Source: Struthio camelus (lineage: Eukaryota; Chordata; Aves; Struthioniformes; Struthionidae). Taken from it: a stretch of 64,000 bases of DNA. This document shows, piece after piece, positions 1-13,141 of this stretch; the stretch's first letter is position 1, and each line of letters opens with the position of its first letter. Location of the stretch: positions 118,932,738 to 118,996,737 of the forward strand of contig NC_090944.1 of assembly GCF_040807025.1 (NCBI RefSeq), written 5' to 3'. A program made the position numbers and the translations under genes. The notes under the pieces are model-generated. The model worked only from the letters and a program-made list of their open reading frames with translations, ran no database searches and was not told the DNA's origin.

Positions 1-69
1 TTCCTTTCCTCTTTCTTCATTCAAAATGATGGAACTGAGTCAAACCTTTAATACATTCACTGCAGCAAG
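1..69 (+). CDS. Possible internal coding exon (3' part) of the upstream gene
   Basis: Bases 1-69 are open in a frame that ends just before a splice-donor-like AAG|GTAACT at 70. The last codon is split after two bases (AG). This phase fits the acceptor CTCAG|C at 2580/2581 of the downstream terminal exon, and the join restores a serine codon without shifting frame. Visible residues include MMELSQTFNTFTAA. The left boundary is unclear: the exon may run in from before the window, or it may start at the AG at 38-39 after the pyrimidine-rich tract at 1-20. I do not recognise the protein. It is called only because of donor plus phase agreement and could be chance. Confidence 0.35.
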
Positions 70-2580
70 GTAACTTGAAATTAGATTTTTCATTGTTACT
101 CTACCTCATCTGTTTTTCTGCTAGAAAAAGGAATTTCTTGCCCTTTCCTTTTTTTTTTTCTTTCTTTATTTTTTTACAATCTCTTTATATTGGACTCATG
201 AAACATTGCACTCTTTTTCTCCAAACCTCACATATCTGGCCACGGGCCACTTTTCAGAAACTTAGGGATACAGGTTCCACTTTGTTCTGCCTATTTTCTT
301 TCTTCTCCAGCTGCTGCTAGCGGACACTGCTCGGCTTGTCCTCCCCTCCAGGCGGCAAAGCGCAGCGAACTTGCTCAGCTGTTACTCCCCGTTTCTGTGC
401 CCAGGTTTCCATCTTTTCCCTGTGCCATTTCGAACTGTTCCTCACACAAGCATCGCTGACATCTACCACAAAAATCCTAGCTTCAGTATCGCGCTGCTCC
501 TCCTGAGAAAATGACCTCATTCAGAAGCATCGACAGGCGTAGACAGCCGTGCTTTGGGCTTGCTGTGTTAGCTGGCCATTATTTTTGGAAGAGCACCGCA
601 CAGCTTATGGCGGCGTCAGAGTTTCTCTAGAGCAGCGCCGAGAACACCAGCTCCCAGCGTTGGCTCTTGCAGCAATCTGGTGCGTTCCCCGTCCCGGTGT
701 GGCCAAGCCCCAAGCCCGCTTGTCTTGCCGAATCCCATGTGCCATTGTCCCAGGGGCTACGGCTACGTACGCTGCATACGCACGTGTGTTGCCATCTATG
801 TGTTGCCAATACGCAGCAAAGATTTTAAAACAAATGAGTCATGTGCTGACGTGAAGCAGAATAAATGGAAATGCAGTTGTTCTGTAGGGCGTGCTATTAA
901 CGTTCTGGGCATAATGCTGCCTCTGCGCTTTCGGTCTAGGTTACCAGCTAGTGCTCCAGCAACTGGTTCGGGGTACTTAGAGCTGCCGTGTTCTGCCCAT
1001 CAGTGGCGTTGTGAGAAGCCTGATTTAAAAACAAAAACAAAAAAACCCCAACCTGTGCGGAGGTATTTATGACTATGATGTCCGTGCTGTATCGTATAGG
1101 CTCTCTGCTCAGGATTGCAGTTTCATTGTGTTAGGCTCTGTGAACAGGAGTATATGTGATCTTCGCCTTAGGAGCTCCCAACAGAAGAAAACTCACAGGA
1201 GTGCATGCCATTAACTATCATATAATAGGTAACGCCTGTATATATGCTGTGTACTATGTTCTGGTCTGCCTACATATCTCAGCTTAGCATTACGGGATGC
1301 TAAGCTTAGCTCGCTGAGAATCAATTTTTTTTAAACCTTTTTTTTTCTGCATGTATTTATGCATTTCCTTGCTTGGTTCTAGATCTGTCATTCAAATCCA
1401 AAACAAGAGAAATCAACTAGCCATAAAGGTGGGCGGCAAACTGACTACAGCTTTTGTACTGACCTCTTCAATTTGTCGTCACCTCATTTTTTCCCAAACA
1501 CCCCCACACAACATTTTTTTTCATCCACCTATTGTCTTGGGTCTTGTGAACTGTATGTAGGAGGAACTGACTTCTTAACATGTCTCTACATCGTATAACC
1601 AGCGAGCCTTGACTGGGATGTCTAAGCATTATGCAGGGTAAAAATGAGCCTAATTAAACTAAACCAAAACCAAACAGCCTGCCATTTGACAGTGTATTTA
1701 GTTCTTGTGGTTCACGTTTTGACAACATGAATTTATCAATATATACCTACATAGACCACACACAATTATAAATGTATAAACATTTAGGCTGAAGAAATAC
1801 CCACAATCTGTACTGAAATTTCCAAGAAGAGAGGTTGATAAAATCCCTAAACATTATGGGATTTAAAATTTATATATTTAAAATTATATATTTTAAAATA
1901 TTTTAAAATTATATATTTGTAGGAAGGCAATAAAAATTTACATGTCATTCAGTTGCAATAAAAATGCTCTAAAATTGAGTCATTGTATCATATACTATAT
2001 ATTTGTATGGGTGCACCTGATTTTATTATAAAGCAGTTCAAATAGTACTTGCTATTACTAAAGAACATGGGAGGTAATATCTGTTTTTTTGGAATAGTGT
2101 GTTTGTCTTTATTTGACTGCATTTGGATGGATGCTATATGAAGTAACAAGAATTAACAAGTCCTGGGCTGTTTTAGTCTGAGGGAGTAGAGTTAATAGTT
2201 TCAGATTGTCACCATTGCTTATCTTACTACTCCGCGGGACAGCAGCCAGAGGTCTAGTCCATCTTAGCATCCCTTTTTGTCTGCCCCAACTGTCTTTCCT
2301 CTCGTCTCAGAGAAAGATGCATAATTTATAAATTCAGCCTCCTGGGGCCACCACAACAATGGATTAAAAAAAAAAATGCCTTGGACCAGGGCAGAGAGGC
2401 TGAGTCTGCAGACATAGCGACCATCACCCATTTTGCAGAAAAGCCAGGATTAAGTCTTGATGGGATTATTAGGTTTAGTTAATACAAAATGCATATACAC
2501 CTTAGTATTCTACAATCTTTCTTTTTAATATCATTAAATAAAAATAAAGAATACTTTTTTTTTTCAAAGAAAAAGCTCAG
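70..2580 (+). other. Probable last intron of the upstream gene; no other gene seen
   Basis: No convincing exon was seen between the donor at 70 and the acceptor near 2580. A moderately GC-rich, CpG-containing patch lies at about 310-800. An extremely AT-rich block of tandem TTTAAAATTATATA-like units lies at about 1860-1920. Short ORFs here have no recognisable protein character. Confidence 0.35.
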
Positions 2581-2827
2581 CAGAACTATTGAACATCTGT
2601 ATGAACTTCCAGTTATAAGAGGGACTAAAACAGATCTGATGAGCAGCAGCAGGATGAAAGTGATGTTAGCAAGGGATTTGCCTAAAAGTGGACTGAATTT
2701 CAAGATTCCTCTGAGACAAGAAGAAGCTAAACCTGGTGCTTGGAAAACCTCTGAAAAGAGACACCACATGAGTGGTCAGAGGTACAACTTACCGTCACAT
2801 CAGTTACGTACACATGCCAAAGCATGA
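2581..2827 (+). CDS. Terminal coding exon of the gene upstream of RTN4 (CLHC1 by synteny, unconfirmed)
   Basis: An open frame runs to a TGA at 2825-2827. It follows a T-rich tract (about 2555-2564) and several possible acceptors: AAAG at 2566-2569, AAAAG at 2571-2575 and CTCAG at 2576-2580. The last fits the phase of the exon ending at 69. The product is a basic, Ser/Lys-rich C-terminus of about 81 residues, including RTIEHLYELPVIRGTK and MKVMLARDLPK; no domain is recognised. An AATAAA follows 220 bases after the stop, as expected for a last exon. In mammals the gene just upstream of RTN4 in the same orientation is CLHC1, so this is the likeliest identity, but that is synteny and not sequence recognition. 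Confidence 0.55.
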
Positions 2828-3047
2828 AGAAACTGCCCCTGTATGTTTTGTCATCACATAGCTATGGAACAAATAGAGGAATTCTTAGCTTTAACAAGAC
2901 CAAGGAGCAAGGAGGCTGTCTTCTGATCGTCAAAAGGATTTATTCGAAATGGCAGCCAGCAGATCTGTTGTTTTTATTTCATTCGTTTTTGCTGGGGTAC
3001 TTAAAAAGAGTTTTATACCGTATGTAACATTGTGTGCAGAGAGAACA

Positions 3048-3053
3048 AATAAA
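3048..3053 (+). terminator. Poly(A) signal of the upstream gene
   Basis: AATAAA lies 220 bases after the TGA at 2825-2827. It marks the probable end of the upstream transcript, with cleavage expected about 15-25 bases further on, near 3065-3080. Confidence 0.55.
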
Positions 3054-3079
3054 GCTGATGTGACTGCAGTGGCAGCATA

Positions 3080-6000
3080 GAAGCATGCACCCCTTTGCAG
3101 GTCTTATTTACTTGTTATTTCTCTAGATGAGCAATTTCTTTTACCTAGACTATAATGGTGCAGTGTCAAAAAGCTGCTTGTAATCGCTCAGTGAGGTTGG
3201 CTTTACACAAAACTACACAGTGGAAGCATTATACGATTTTATTCTTTTTAGAGCAGTCTTTTGAAACTAATTCGCCAGAAAATAACACATTTCCTTTGGA
3301 TTTCAGTTTTTACAAGCTGTGGACTATACTGAAGTCCCTGTCACTAATATTAAAGTTTTTGTGCTACTGGCTATGGATGTATACAGAAGCTAAAGTATTT
3401 TGAGAGGCCTAGCTAAGAGCTTGTTGTTTGTTTTAACAGTCATTGGAGATTCTGAATCTGGGACATAAAAAACGAATGAGTATATAATGATTATTTCAAT
3501 GATTTAATATAAGTAGGGTCACATGGTCACTTAGTATCGTAAGAGCTGTAAAGCTTGTAGGTACTGTGTTGAGTTTGAAATTATGATCAAATACTTTTAT
3601 TACCCACCTTATAAACAGATGTTTTAAAGCATCCCAAAGTTAGGGGCTGTTTTCAGAGGTATTTGTAAAATCAACATTTACCACTAGGATCTGATGATAG
3701 ATCATAATATATAATATAGAAGCTATATCAGTGCTATATTAATGAGTAAAGATCCCATACTTTCACAGAACTTTTTTGAGGTTACATTGAATTGCCTATA
3801 AAAAAAGTGCTGGTAAAAAAATTAAATACCTCCCTGGTAACATTTGTCTGATTTGCGCACTCAGGCAGATTGTTAGTTGTCTGTCTTGGCTTTTTTTTTT
3901 CTTTCTGATATTAGGTGACATTTTAGAAAAAATAAATTTTAAGGAAGTCATTACTCTCACAATAAATCTAAGCAGGCATTTAAGTAATAACAAAAAAAAA
4001 CCCATGCAAAGTGAAATGGTGAAGGAAGGAAGTTTCTGAGGGTAGATGCTGCCTACCATCTTAGTTCCTCTGTATTGGCTTCAGGAAAGCTGTGATACGC
4101 TCCATCAGACCCAGCAAACATTCTAACGGCACCAGGCAACATTTACAAGAACTGTGTCGAACCAGTGTAGTCAGCTATATTTTTAAAGACTGCTAGTTCT
4201 AAATTCTAATTTTGCTTACTAAAGGTTAAAGTGGCTAAGATGTGGATGACAAACAAATAACATATAGCTACCTCTAAAGCCAAATCAAGTGTGTTTTTTA
4301 TTACCCCACGTATTGCTGCCCAGAACATGTTCAAGTGAAAGCTACCTTTATTAAGAAAGGAAGTTTATATTGTGATGTACCAGTTCTGTCATCTGTATTA
4401 GATGCTGTGGTGCCCACCTTGTATTTTTAATATAAGAGAGCATAATTTAGACTGAAAGAGTTTCACATACAGATTTATTACCAGAGGTAGATTTGGGAAA
4501 CAGCTTCCTTTGGGAAGGACAACGGGTACCTTCGCATCCAGGCTCTACTCTCAGTCTGAAGATACAGGCAATATCGTTTATACAGTTGCTCTTGGTCAGC
4601 TTCCATCTTAACTATGTTATCCCACATCCTAGGACTGCGATAGGAACTAGGAGCATACCTGGTTATTCAGAGTGTTAGGATGGTTTTGGCGACCTAAGAC
4701 CAAAGACTTACCCTCTCTTTGCAAAGAGCTGGGCAGGAAGGGAGCGTGCCGATGGATGTGCTAAATGACGACAGGAACTTTGTGCTGCTTAGCGCTAACC
4801 CATTCTTCCACCTGTCTGGAGAGACCCTTATTTGGCTATACTTTATACAAAACCAGGATCCTCACCATTTCATCATTCTTTCTCCTTGCCAATTGAAGAA
4901 TAAATCTGCAATTTTACATCTAGTTCATCTGGCTTATGGAATAGACTTACTATTTGCTTGATTTTGAATTGATTTTCCTGGGAGGGAAATACTTGTATTT
5001 GTTTTAGGGGAAATTTAGACAATCATTATATAGTCATCATGTACATTCAGTACTATCTATTCAGTGCTATCATCTACTTATGTAGTTGATAGAAACGCTC
5101 TTGCATCAAATACACCGACGTATATTGGATCATCATGACTGCCTACTTGTAAAAGTAAAAATAATTAGCAACGAGTTCTTTAAATGACTTGAAAATTCTT
5201 GTGTGATAATCCGGAGTTGCTGCACTATGTGAATGTTTGTTCTTCATTAAAAGTAACAACAATACAAAACAAATAGATACCATGAGCCGTGTTGGAAATC
5301 TGATCTGAAGAAACACCAACAGCAAAAGGCTGGATTGGAGGCTGCTTTCTTTGACAACAGATCTGGTATTTTCTCAGGCAGAACTTACAAATCAGAAGCA
5401 GCTCATCTGATCTCTGTGAGAGCTTCCGTACTCTTTCCACCGTGTGCCTATTAATTTTCAGGCTTGTACTCTAAAACTTGCACCGTTTAGCAAGCTGATT
5501 CTACTTGACAGGATAAAAGGAGTTAATCTGACCTGATCGCCTGTGCTGAATAAGTTACACTTGCCAACCAGTCATGCCTTGGAAAACCTTAATAACCTTG
5601 ATTTTCATTAGGAAATAAAGGGGATCCATGTCTCTTGTCATGTGCTGTTTTTTCCAGATCTTTTCCTTTTGTTTCTACTCCTTTTCAGAGTATATATCAG
5701 AGAGAATTCAGTCTACAAGGTTTATCTCCCGTTTTTTTCCTGTCCCTGCCAAAACTGTGGCTGCACCTAGGTAGCCTTCACAACAGTTTCACTAGTATGA
5801 TTTACATAAAATATATCCCTGTCTACAACAGCCAGAAACTAGTTCCAAAACCAGTAGAGCTAGCAAATTCAGGTTTCCTGTAGCTTCAGGTCTTACATTG
5901 TTTGTATCTCTATCCTGGAATATCTTCAGCTGTTCTCACATCTCTCTCATCCTCCTTTTTGTTCTGCCATGAAAGACAGACATGGTAGTAAAAACGACGT

Positions 6001-9000
6001 ACGTACAAGGTGGCTGCTGCCAAACAGCAGAACGGATAACAGTGCGAATGCCTCCCTCTCCACGGGACTGCTAATCAGCCCCCTCTGTAAGCCAGCCAGC
6101 TGCTGCTTTTTACAAAAACCACTAGCAATTTCTTATCCTTGAATCTTCTATCACAGCCATAGTTAGCTGAAATTGTCCAAAGTGTTCAAAAGCTTGAGTG
6201 TTTTAGGGGAGAAAGGTGAGGGAGATAAAGGGCTTCAGTGTATGATCAATTTGACATGGTACTGAGAAAGCAAGGTACTCATCTCGAAAAATTTTTTAGC
6301 TGCTCTATTTCTGTGTTGTCTAACCCACAAAAGGAGACAATCTCCCTAAACACTCACAGGGACAGGTGCATCAGTCTCATTCTCAGGGTTGTCTTCCGAA
6401 GGTGTTATACCTTCTCTCACTACCACTACCAAAGTGAAGACTCCAGCTGGCGGAGTTTGATAAAAGCAGCGATGAGTCACAAGTTATTAAGCGCTGAGCA
6501 AAGTGCTAGAAGATGGTGTGCTGGTACCGTCTGAAGTGAGGCAGTCAAAACCAGTACTGTAACCTCCAGGGCACATTTTGTTTGTACCTTTAAGGTTGGT
6601 AGTCCCAGAAGCAATGGCATTAATCGTCTTGCCTGCAATACGGGTGACAACAGTGTTGCTACTATCAATCTATTTACTCCTGGGGCATATTTGGGAGCCA
6701 AGGGAATAACTCTGAATGTTGATTACCAGACTCTTTCTTTCCCAAGTGGATAAATATCAATGCTTAAAAACAGCAAAAACTGATTTCTAACTTAGATTAT
6801 ATGCATTTTTCCTTTAAAAAATAAACCAATTTGGAGTTAAATTCCAAATCATTACAAATCATATGCATTCCTAAATCTTAAAAGCTATTAGAATAATTTA
6901 GATAAAATACTCCAGTTTCAGCCAGGGCATTCTTGCTGTTGGAGTTGTAATGTCACATCACCGAACTAGTCGAATCACTAGCTAGGCACCTTCAGTAAGA
7001 ACGATTGAGTGCCAGATCATCTTGTGCCACCTGCATCTTCTCTTGGCTATGCAGGGAAAATCATCCTCAATTAGTTTGTTCAGTTAGTTCAGTTCAGTCG
7101 CTGGTCCATTCCAAGTTAAAAAAAAATCAGAGGTTGAGTATGCACATTGGACACCCCAGGCCTGGAATATCCAAATTCTGTTCCTGTCCTAAAACTACAC
7201 TTGTAACTCATAAAGCTATTCTGTCTGTGCTCTAATTGGAGATGTAATGAGTACATCCTTCTTTCCTCACTGGCTGGCATTTTAATATCACGAAGGACCT
7301 GAAAGGTACTGGGCATCCATGGACTTTCTTCCCTCCACTGGAACCCCAGGCACACAAAGAGCGAGCACTGCTGGTTCTCTGCTTTAATTGCAGTGTGCTG
7401 GAAGTTCTCGTAAAACAGAACAAAAACTATGATCAGAAGCTTTAAAAAAAAGCTGTATATTAAGGCTGACAAGTTCAAATATAGACATGTACCCATGTGT
7501 AGACATGGGTAGAGTTTTGGGCGTGGTGAGATTCAAACTTGACGTTGATCCGAAGCATTTATGTTTAAATGAAAAGTAGGAGGGGAGAACATCTATTATA
7601 ATAAATAATTATGACACTAACCTTGATCTGTTTGCTATAGATGTTAATAGTGAATGGATTTTTTGTATCTAGGTCTAATGAGGCTTGGTCCTGTTCTTCA
7701 GGAGTGTAAAGGGTTATGGCCAAACTGGTAAGTGAATAACTTGATTGTATTTCATAAAAGTGTCAGATACTGAAGAGTAGGGATTTTAAATTTAAAATGG
7801 TGAATTATCTGTATTTTGGATAGGTTGAAAGTTTTTCACCAACCATTTTGACTCCTCAGAAAATTTAGGAATGCTCACAGTCTCAGAAGACTTTACATTC
7901 TTGTATGTTTAAATTGCTTACAGTAAACTGGTGAATTGTGAAAATGGTATTTAAAAAGCACTTAGTGAATATCATTGTGCCATATTCCCATGGCTTTGTT
8001 TTTCTAATACATTGTTATTAAGGTGCGACTGGATGCATTTATTGGCTCGATTTTGCTATTAATCATTGCATCATTGTAATAATTAAACATAAATCTTCAG
8101 TCTTTATTTTAACTTAAAAACTTCTGACTCACTGGATGCTCTCTCAAACCGTCCAACCCTCACCCCTTTGACAGGGTAGAGAGGAGAGGACTTCCAGGAA
8201 AATACTTATTTTAAATCTACACCATCTGCCTTTTGGGATCCTGTTAGATCCTACAATTCAAGGAGCTTTAGCTGGGGTCAGTATTTAGACAGGAGATTAT
8301 CCAGGAACATGAAAGTGCTACGGGACGTGCTTGAGGTTTTTCCATAGAAGTGTTGTCTTTCTTTTGTGTAAACAATCTCTTGTCTGGGCGTGAAAGGACA
8401 CCACTGCTTGGGGTTCCCTAATGTCAGGACGACATTATGATGTACAAAATTGGTATCTTAACTGCAAATTGGCTTTTAAGACCTAATGGTTCTTTTGCAA
8501 GGGAAACGGTAGCCAGACCAAAAGCCAATTAAAATTGAATTGCTGTGCAGTTTTAGTGAGGTGTGTTCTTAATATCATGGTCTCCGTTGCTGGAGAGTGT
8601 TGTCTATTATCAGCGGTATATTTTGTGCTGGTATAGTTTAATGGTGAGCAAATAGATTCTTGTTTACTGTTGTAACACCGTTTTTAAAGTTACGCATCAG
8701 CTTCAATTCCTTTGAACAAAAGCTTAAAAAGATCAAGTTGTGGCCTAGGAAGAGGATTCCCTAGATCTACGAATTTGCAGCTACAGCTAATGGCAACTTT
8801 GCACTCCTGGCTGTCGGTGTAATTTAGAGCTGCTCTTAAATTACTTTCCTTTCTGCAGGTGGACTGGCTCAGCACCTGTCTGGCTGCCTGAAGGAAGCTT
8901 TTAAAGAAAGTCTGCGACAGATCTGAGTAAGAAAACTGTATATTGCCATGGTTACTAATACATTTACTGTAGAAATGGACTGTTTTGATTTATCAAGATG

Positions 9001-12000
9001 ATTTTTGGGGGGAAAAAAATCACAAACTAGAAAAATTGGCTCAACTCAAGTGAGCCCACAGTAAACTCCTAAGGGATGTTAGAAACAATTCCAGGATCAG
9101 AAGAGCCTGGAACACAAAAGAACACAAAAGACTCAAAAAATGACTTTCTCTCAAGAAAGTATTAATTATTTAAGAGGACCAGGCTGAAACGCAGGCCCCA
9201 CAGGAGACTCTGATAAAGTTAAACCTGCCTCAGTTACCATCAAGAGATGGCAATCCCTCTGCGCATACTGTGGTTTTAACAAATTTTTCCCTCCATGTGC
9301 TGCATTTGTATTACTAAACTACGCAGTGGTTTTGTCACCGTATCCGACTACTGATCTTGCAGAGCAGTACAACGGCTGTTCAAGCCTCGACAAAACTGAT
9401 GGGTAAATATGCTTGATGCCCAAGGCACTGCAGCACAGGCATGATCTGAAAGCAAAAGACTGGCAGGGTTTCATTCTTCCACAGATAAAGACATGATGCC
9501 TGAAAGCTGAAGGACTGTACACTGAGCTTAAGAGAGAGACAGAAATCCAATTATCACTGCGAGTTTTAACTGTGTGTTTGTAAACTACCTTCTGAGACCA
9601 AATGCTTTTTTCTGTTTGATCCTGCTATGAAGTCATAATACTGGATTTGTCATGTCACAATTATTTTCCTAGTGATAGTCTGTGATATGCTATGATATCA
9701 TGTTACTTCTGTGTAAGATCAAACAGAAGGTCACAGTGGATAGTGAAGAAGAAAATCCAACTAATGCATAGCTATTGTCAGCATTGCTACAGAAATACAG
9801 AAACATACCAACCAGTGTTTCTTTTCATGCACTCAGTGCTTTTCTTCACAAGGGTGTTATATCTGAAAACTTCTCATGAAGAACTAAGTTCGTAAATTAA
9901 CTTGCTAAATATCCGCACAGTAGTCCTACTTGCTGATAATCTTCAAGTAAGAAATGTAAAATAGTCTTCTAAAGAGCAAAAAGAAAGGGAGTTTTGCAAT
10001 GCATATTCAGAAGTGGAGAGCTGTGCTTTCCTCTCGCTGGTTAATTTGACTTGCTCAGGCTATGTGGAACTCCCTTCCTGTTTCCCTTCAAGACATTGAG
10101 TCACTTCCTTTCTTTAAATGAAAAACCCTTTCATTTCTCTTTAACTGATGATGGATTCTCTTTCAAGCATTCTGATAAAATCAACTGAATTATACATAGA
10201 TTTTCCTACTCCTAGATGACTAAAATCGTTGCAGTTAGATATGTTAAAATTAGAGCGACAGCGCTGTCTATACTCAGAATTTTACAAATTATTGAAAGCA
10301 GCTTGTTCTCTAAGAGTATATTTTAATGAAATTTTAATCTCTTGTTTAACCAACAGATGAGAAATTTTAGATTTGCAGGTGAAATGGTAATTTATTCAAA
10401 TCACTTTTATTTGCTATACAAGGAATAAAATTTGCAACACAAGAATGAAAGTATATTTATTTTCCTGGGATGTAATAGACTGATACACAGAAAAGTTGAA
10501 TTTGCTTCTAGTAAAACATTTCTGTCCCAGTCAGCTACTGGTGAAAGGGGTAAAAATGCCACTGAAGATTTCACAGTCGTATTCATTGACAAGGTCATTG
10601 CATCTGGCCTGTTTTTTAGCATAGATAGAAGCACAGGATTGTTACTACTTTCTTAATGCAATTTACTACATTAATTTTAAGCCCCCTCAAAGTGGAAAAA
10701 TCTGAGAATTTGCATTTCCCCAAACTGAGTGTTGCCCCCCACGTATATTCTCCAAATTTACTAGCTGGTAGGAAAACGGAGGAAGTATTGTTAAGATTTT
10801 CTTTGTATGTACTTGTGCTGTGGCTACTGCTGTAAGACACTGGGTAGACCTATCAATAGGTAAGTAAAAAGAAGACTGAAGATGTCAGTTGATATATTAA
10901 ACCATGATCCAAATTCACTGCTGGTGCAGTGAAGTGGAATTACTGGAGGTACAGTCCTGGAGTTACAGCAGGGATTTTGGGCTGTGATCCTCCATGCGAT
11001 CTGCCATGTCAAAAATACCATTCGGGGATAATTGATGTAATTCTAGGTGAAGTTCAAGGTTCAAATGTGAGCTTGCTGAGCTAAACATTGGTTTAAACTC
11101 TGTCCTAGGTAGTGTAATATAAATTTCAGTAAGGATGAGTTGAGCCGCTAGGCCAATTCTTTTATTTGCACATATGCAGTTCATTGACTGTAACAGAGCT
11201 GTAACAATAAAACTAGGTACAGAATTTAGCCATTTACTGTATGGAAAAACTTACTTGTTTTATATTTAGCAATACATTAATTTTAATCCATCTGTCCTGC
11301 TGCCTTTATCCATCTGTCCTGATGCCAACAGCCTTTATTATTATGTCACTGTAAGAGGGCTGACTTGAAATGTCCATGGATAAACTATCAGTAGAGAATA
11401 AAAAAAATCCTAGGGAGAAAGAATGAAGTCTAAAGAACTTACAGACTGTTACCTGCTTATTCACGTGCTGTGAAACTTTGTATCTCTATTGCCTTCAGTG
11501 TATTCACAAAATTACTTTCCACTTTCCGTATTTCCTTTAGTCATTTCTGATCGAGGCAGGGAACACTGATGTCTTCTACTGATGGCCGAAGGCTCCCCTG
11601 CATTTTTCATCCGAAAGGCAGCAGCTCCCACCGCATGGATACCTTGAGATATGCTAATCGGGACCCCTCCTGAGACTTTCCTCATGTCAAGCAGTAAGTC
11701 AGGGGAAAAGATTCATTTTGCTTAGTGGGACTGCTGCCACGCGTACGTATCTTTGCACACATCGCATCACAGCAGAACGGGCTCTGCAGCGATAAGAGAT
11801 TTGTCGTGCCTTCTTCTTAAGTTACGCAACACTGAATTTGCGGTTTCCTTCCTCTGAATACTTTCCATGAACTAATTTCTTTACGTAGCGACATATGGGA
11901 GAATAAATCATTTGTGGGATTAAAAATCCATAGTAACGTCGGAGAAGGGCAAATACAGAATTGCAGGCCCCTTTGCTCTAGCTGCGGTGGCTATATGGGT

Positions 12001-12200
12001 GGAAATCACATCCAAATGTATGCCATGCCAGTTAAATCAAGCGTCACCCTGAGGGCTTCGGCCAGTGCTCCAGCCCCGGGTCGGAAAACAAAGAACTAAC
12101 ACACAGAGGCCGGCGTGAATGTTTTGCTTTGTGAACGAGCGGCTAATGTTTCCCTGCACCAGTCGCACAGTTTAAAATCACATTTTCAAGCGACGGTTAA
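3080..12200. other. Intergenic stretch upstream of RTN4
   Basis: About 9 kb with ordinary AT-rich avian composition. No ORF has both splice signals and protein character, and no RNA gene or transposon was recognised. One short imperfect tandem duplication lies at 11287-11321. CpG frequency rises gradually from about 11.5 kb toward the RTN4 promoter. Confidence 0.5.
11287..11321. repeat. Two-copy short tandem duplication
   Basis: The 13-mer TCCATCTGTCCTG occurs at 11287-11299 and again at 11309-11321, a 22-base period, with GCCTTTA-type sequence between. It is a local replication-slippage product with no evident function. Confidence 0.75.
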
Positions 12201-12318
12201 ATCCGTTCAGGCGGCTGATTCACCCCGGCCTGAGCGGACAAACAAGCTTACCTGAGCTGTAAACGTCGCCTCCCCGCGCAGCCAGTGGATTCCCAGTACC
12301 CTTCTTTTAGACAATTTC

Positions 12319-12334
12319 CTTTTTTTTTTTTTTT
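12319..12334. repeat. Poly(T) tract
   Basis: An uninterrupted T run at the 5' edge of the CpG island. A poly(C)/poly(A) junction follows at 12530-12551 (11 C then 11 A). Both are simple low-complexity sequence. Confidence 0.8.
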
Positions 12335-12693
12335 GGCACCATGTTTTGGTTAATTTTTGGTTCATGTCCCAGCCCCCACCCCCACCCCCCGCCGGGGCGA
12401 TGTCCCCGGCTGCGCCGCTGCGGGCCAAAACGCGTCAGGCGGCTCCGCGCCCCCGGCCTGCGGGAGCCCCGCGACATCCTCTCCTCGCCCCAAACCGCGG
12501 GTGTCCGGAGCGCGGGAAAAAACAAACAACCCCCCCCCCCAAAAAAAAAAACACCCAAAAACCCGAATATCAACAATTAAAACGCCCCGGCAGACGGCAG
12601 AGATGACTCACGAGCCGCCGGCCTCGGCCGCGGCAGGCTGCGGACACCGCCCCGGACCGCGCCGGGCACGTTTGGGCCGGGCCGGGCCGGGCC

Positions 12694-12703
12694 GTGACGC
12701 AGC
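12694..12703 (+). promoter_or_regulatory. Antioxidant-response-element-like site
   Basis: GTGACGCAGC matches the published ARE core RTGACNNNGC bound by NRF2/small-MAF. It lies 570 bases upstream of the RTN4 start codon within the CpG island. This is only a motif match; such 10-mers also arise by chance. Confidence 0.35.
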
Positions 12704-12780
12704 CCCGCTCCCCTCACACCGGGGCCCCGGCGGCAACGCGGCCCCCGGGCACCACGGGGCGGCCCCGCCCCTGCCCGCGG

Positions 12781-12840
12781 GGGCCGGGGGCCGCGGGAGC
12801 CCGGGGGCGGGGCCGGGCGGGGCCGGGGGCGGGGCCGGCG
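12781..12840 (+). other. G-quadruplex-prone G-rich tract
   Basis: A dense run of G3-G5 tracts separated by 1-4 bases, alternating with CC, as in GGGGGCGGGGCC. A second such cluster is at about 13079-13105. Both are on the RTN4 sense strand just upstream of exon 1 and satisfy the usual G3+N1-7 quadruplex pattern. Confidence 0.6.
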
Positions 12841-13035
12841 CTCCCCTCCCCCCCCGCCGCGGCCCCGCCCCGCATTCTCCGCACTGAACTTTACCCAACT
12901 TCGCCCCCCCCCCCAACCCCGGCGCAGCCCGCCCCCCCCCTCGCTGAGTATTCGTGAGGCGACCACACCCCCTCTCCCCCGGCGCCGCGCCTCAGTGGCC
13001 AGCGCTGGCGCCTCGCGGCTGCCCCCGCCGCTCCT

Positions 13036-13040
13036 ATTGG
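13036..13040 (-). promoter_or_regulatory. Inverted CCAAT box
   Basis: ATTGG on the + strand (CCAAT on the - strand) lies in the sequence CTCCTATTGGCCGG, about 235 bases before the ATG and flanked by GC boxes. The arrangement is typical of NF-Y sites in TATA-less CpG-island promoters. Confidence 0.5.
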
Positions 13041-13134
13041 CCGGCGGAGCAGTCGCTCGCCGGTGGCCCCTCCCGCGCGGGCGGGGGCGGGGCGGGGCGA
13101 GGCGGTGGCGCTGCGCCGGCGTCTCCCCCCGCGG

Positions 13135-13141
13135 TGACTCA
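13135..13141 (+). promoter_or_regulatory. AP-1 consensus site (TGACTCA)
   Basis: An exact TGACTCA heptamer lies 132 bases before the RTN4 ATG. A second copy is at 12604-12610. Both fall within the CpG island. Function is inferred from the motif only. Confidence 0.4.

Noticed and set aside
12357-12887. Plus-strand ORFs of 80-176 codons upstream of RTN4 exon 1
   Set aside because: They arise from low stop density in the CpG island and encode Pro/Gly/Ala-rich low-complexity peptides without recognisable features.
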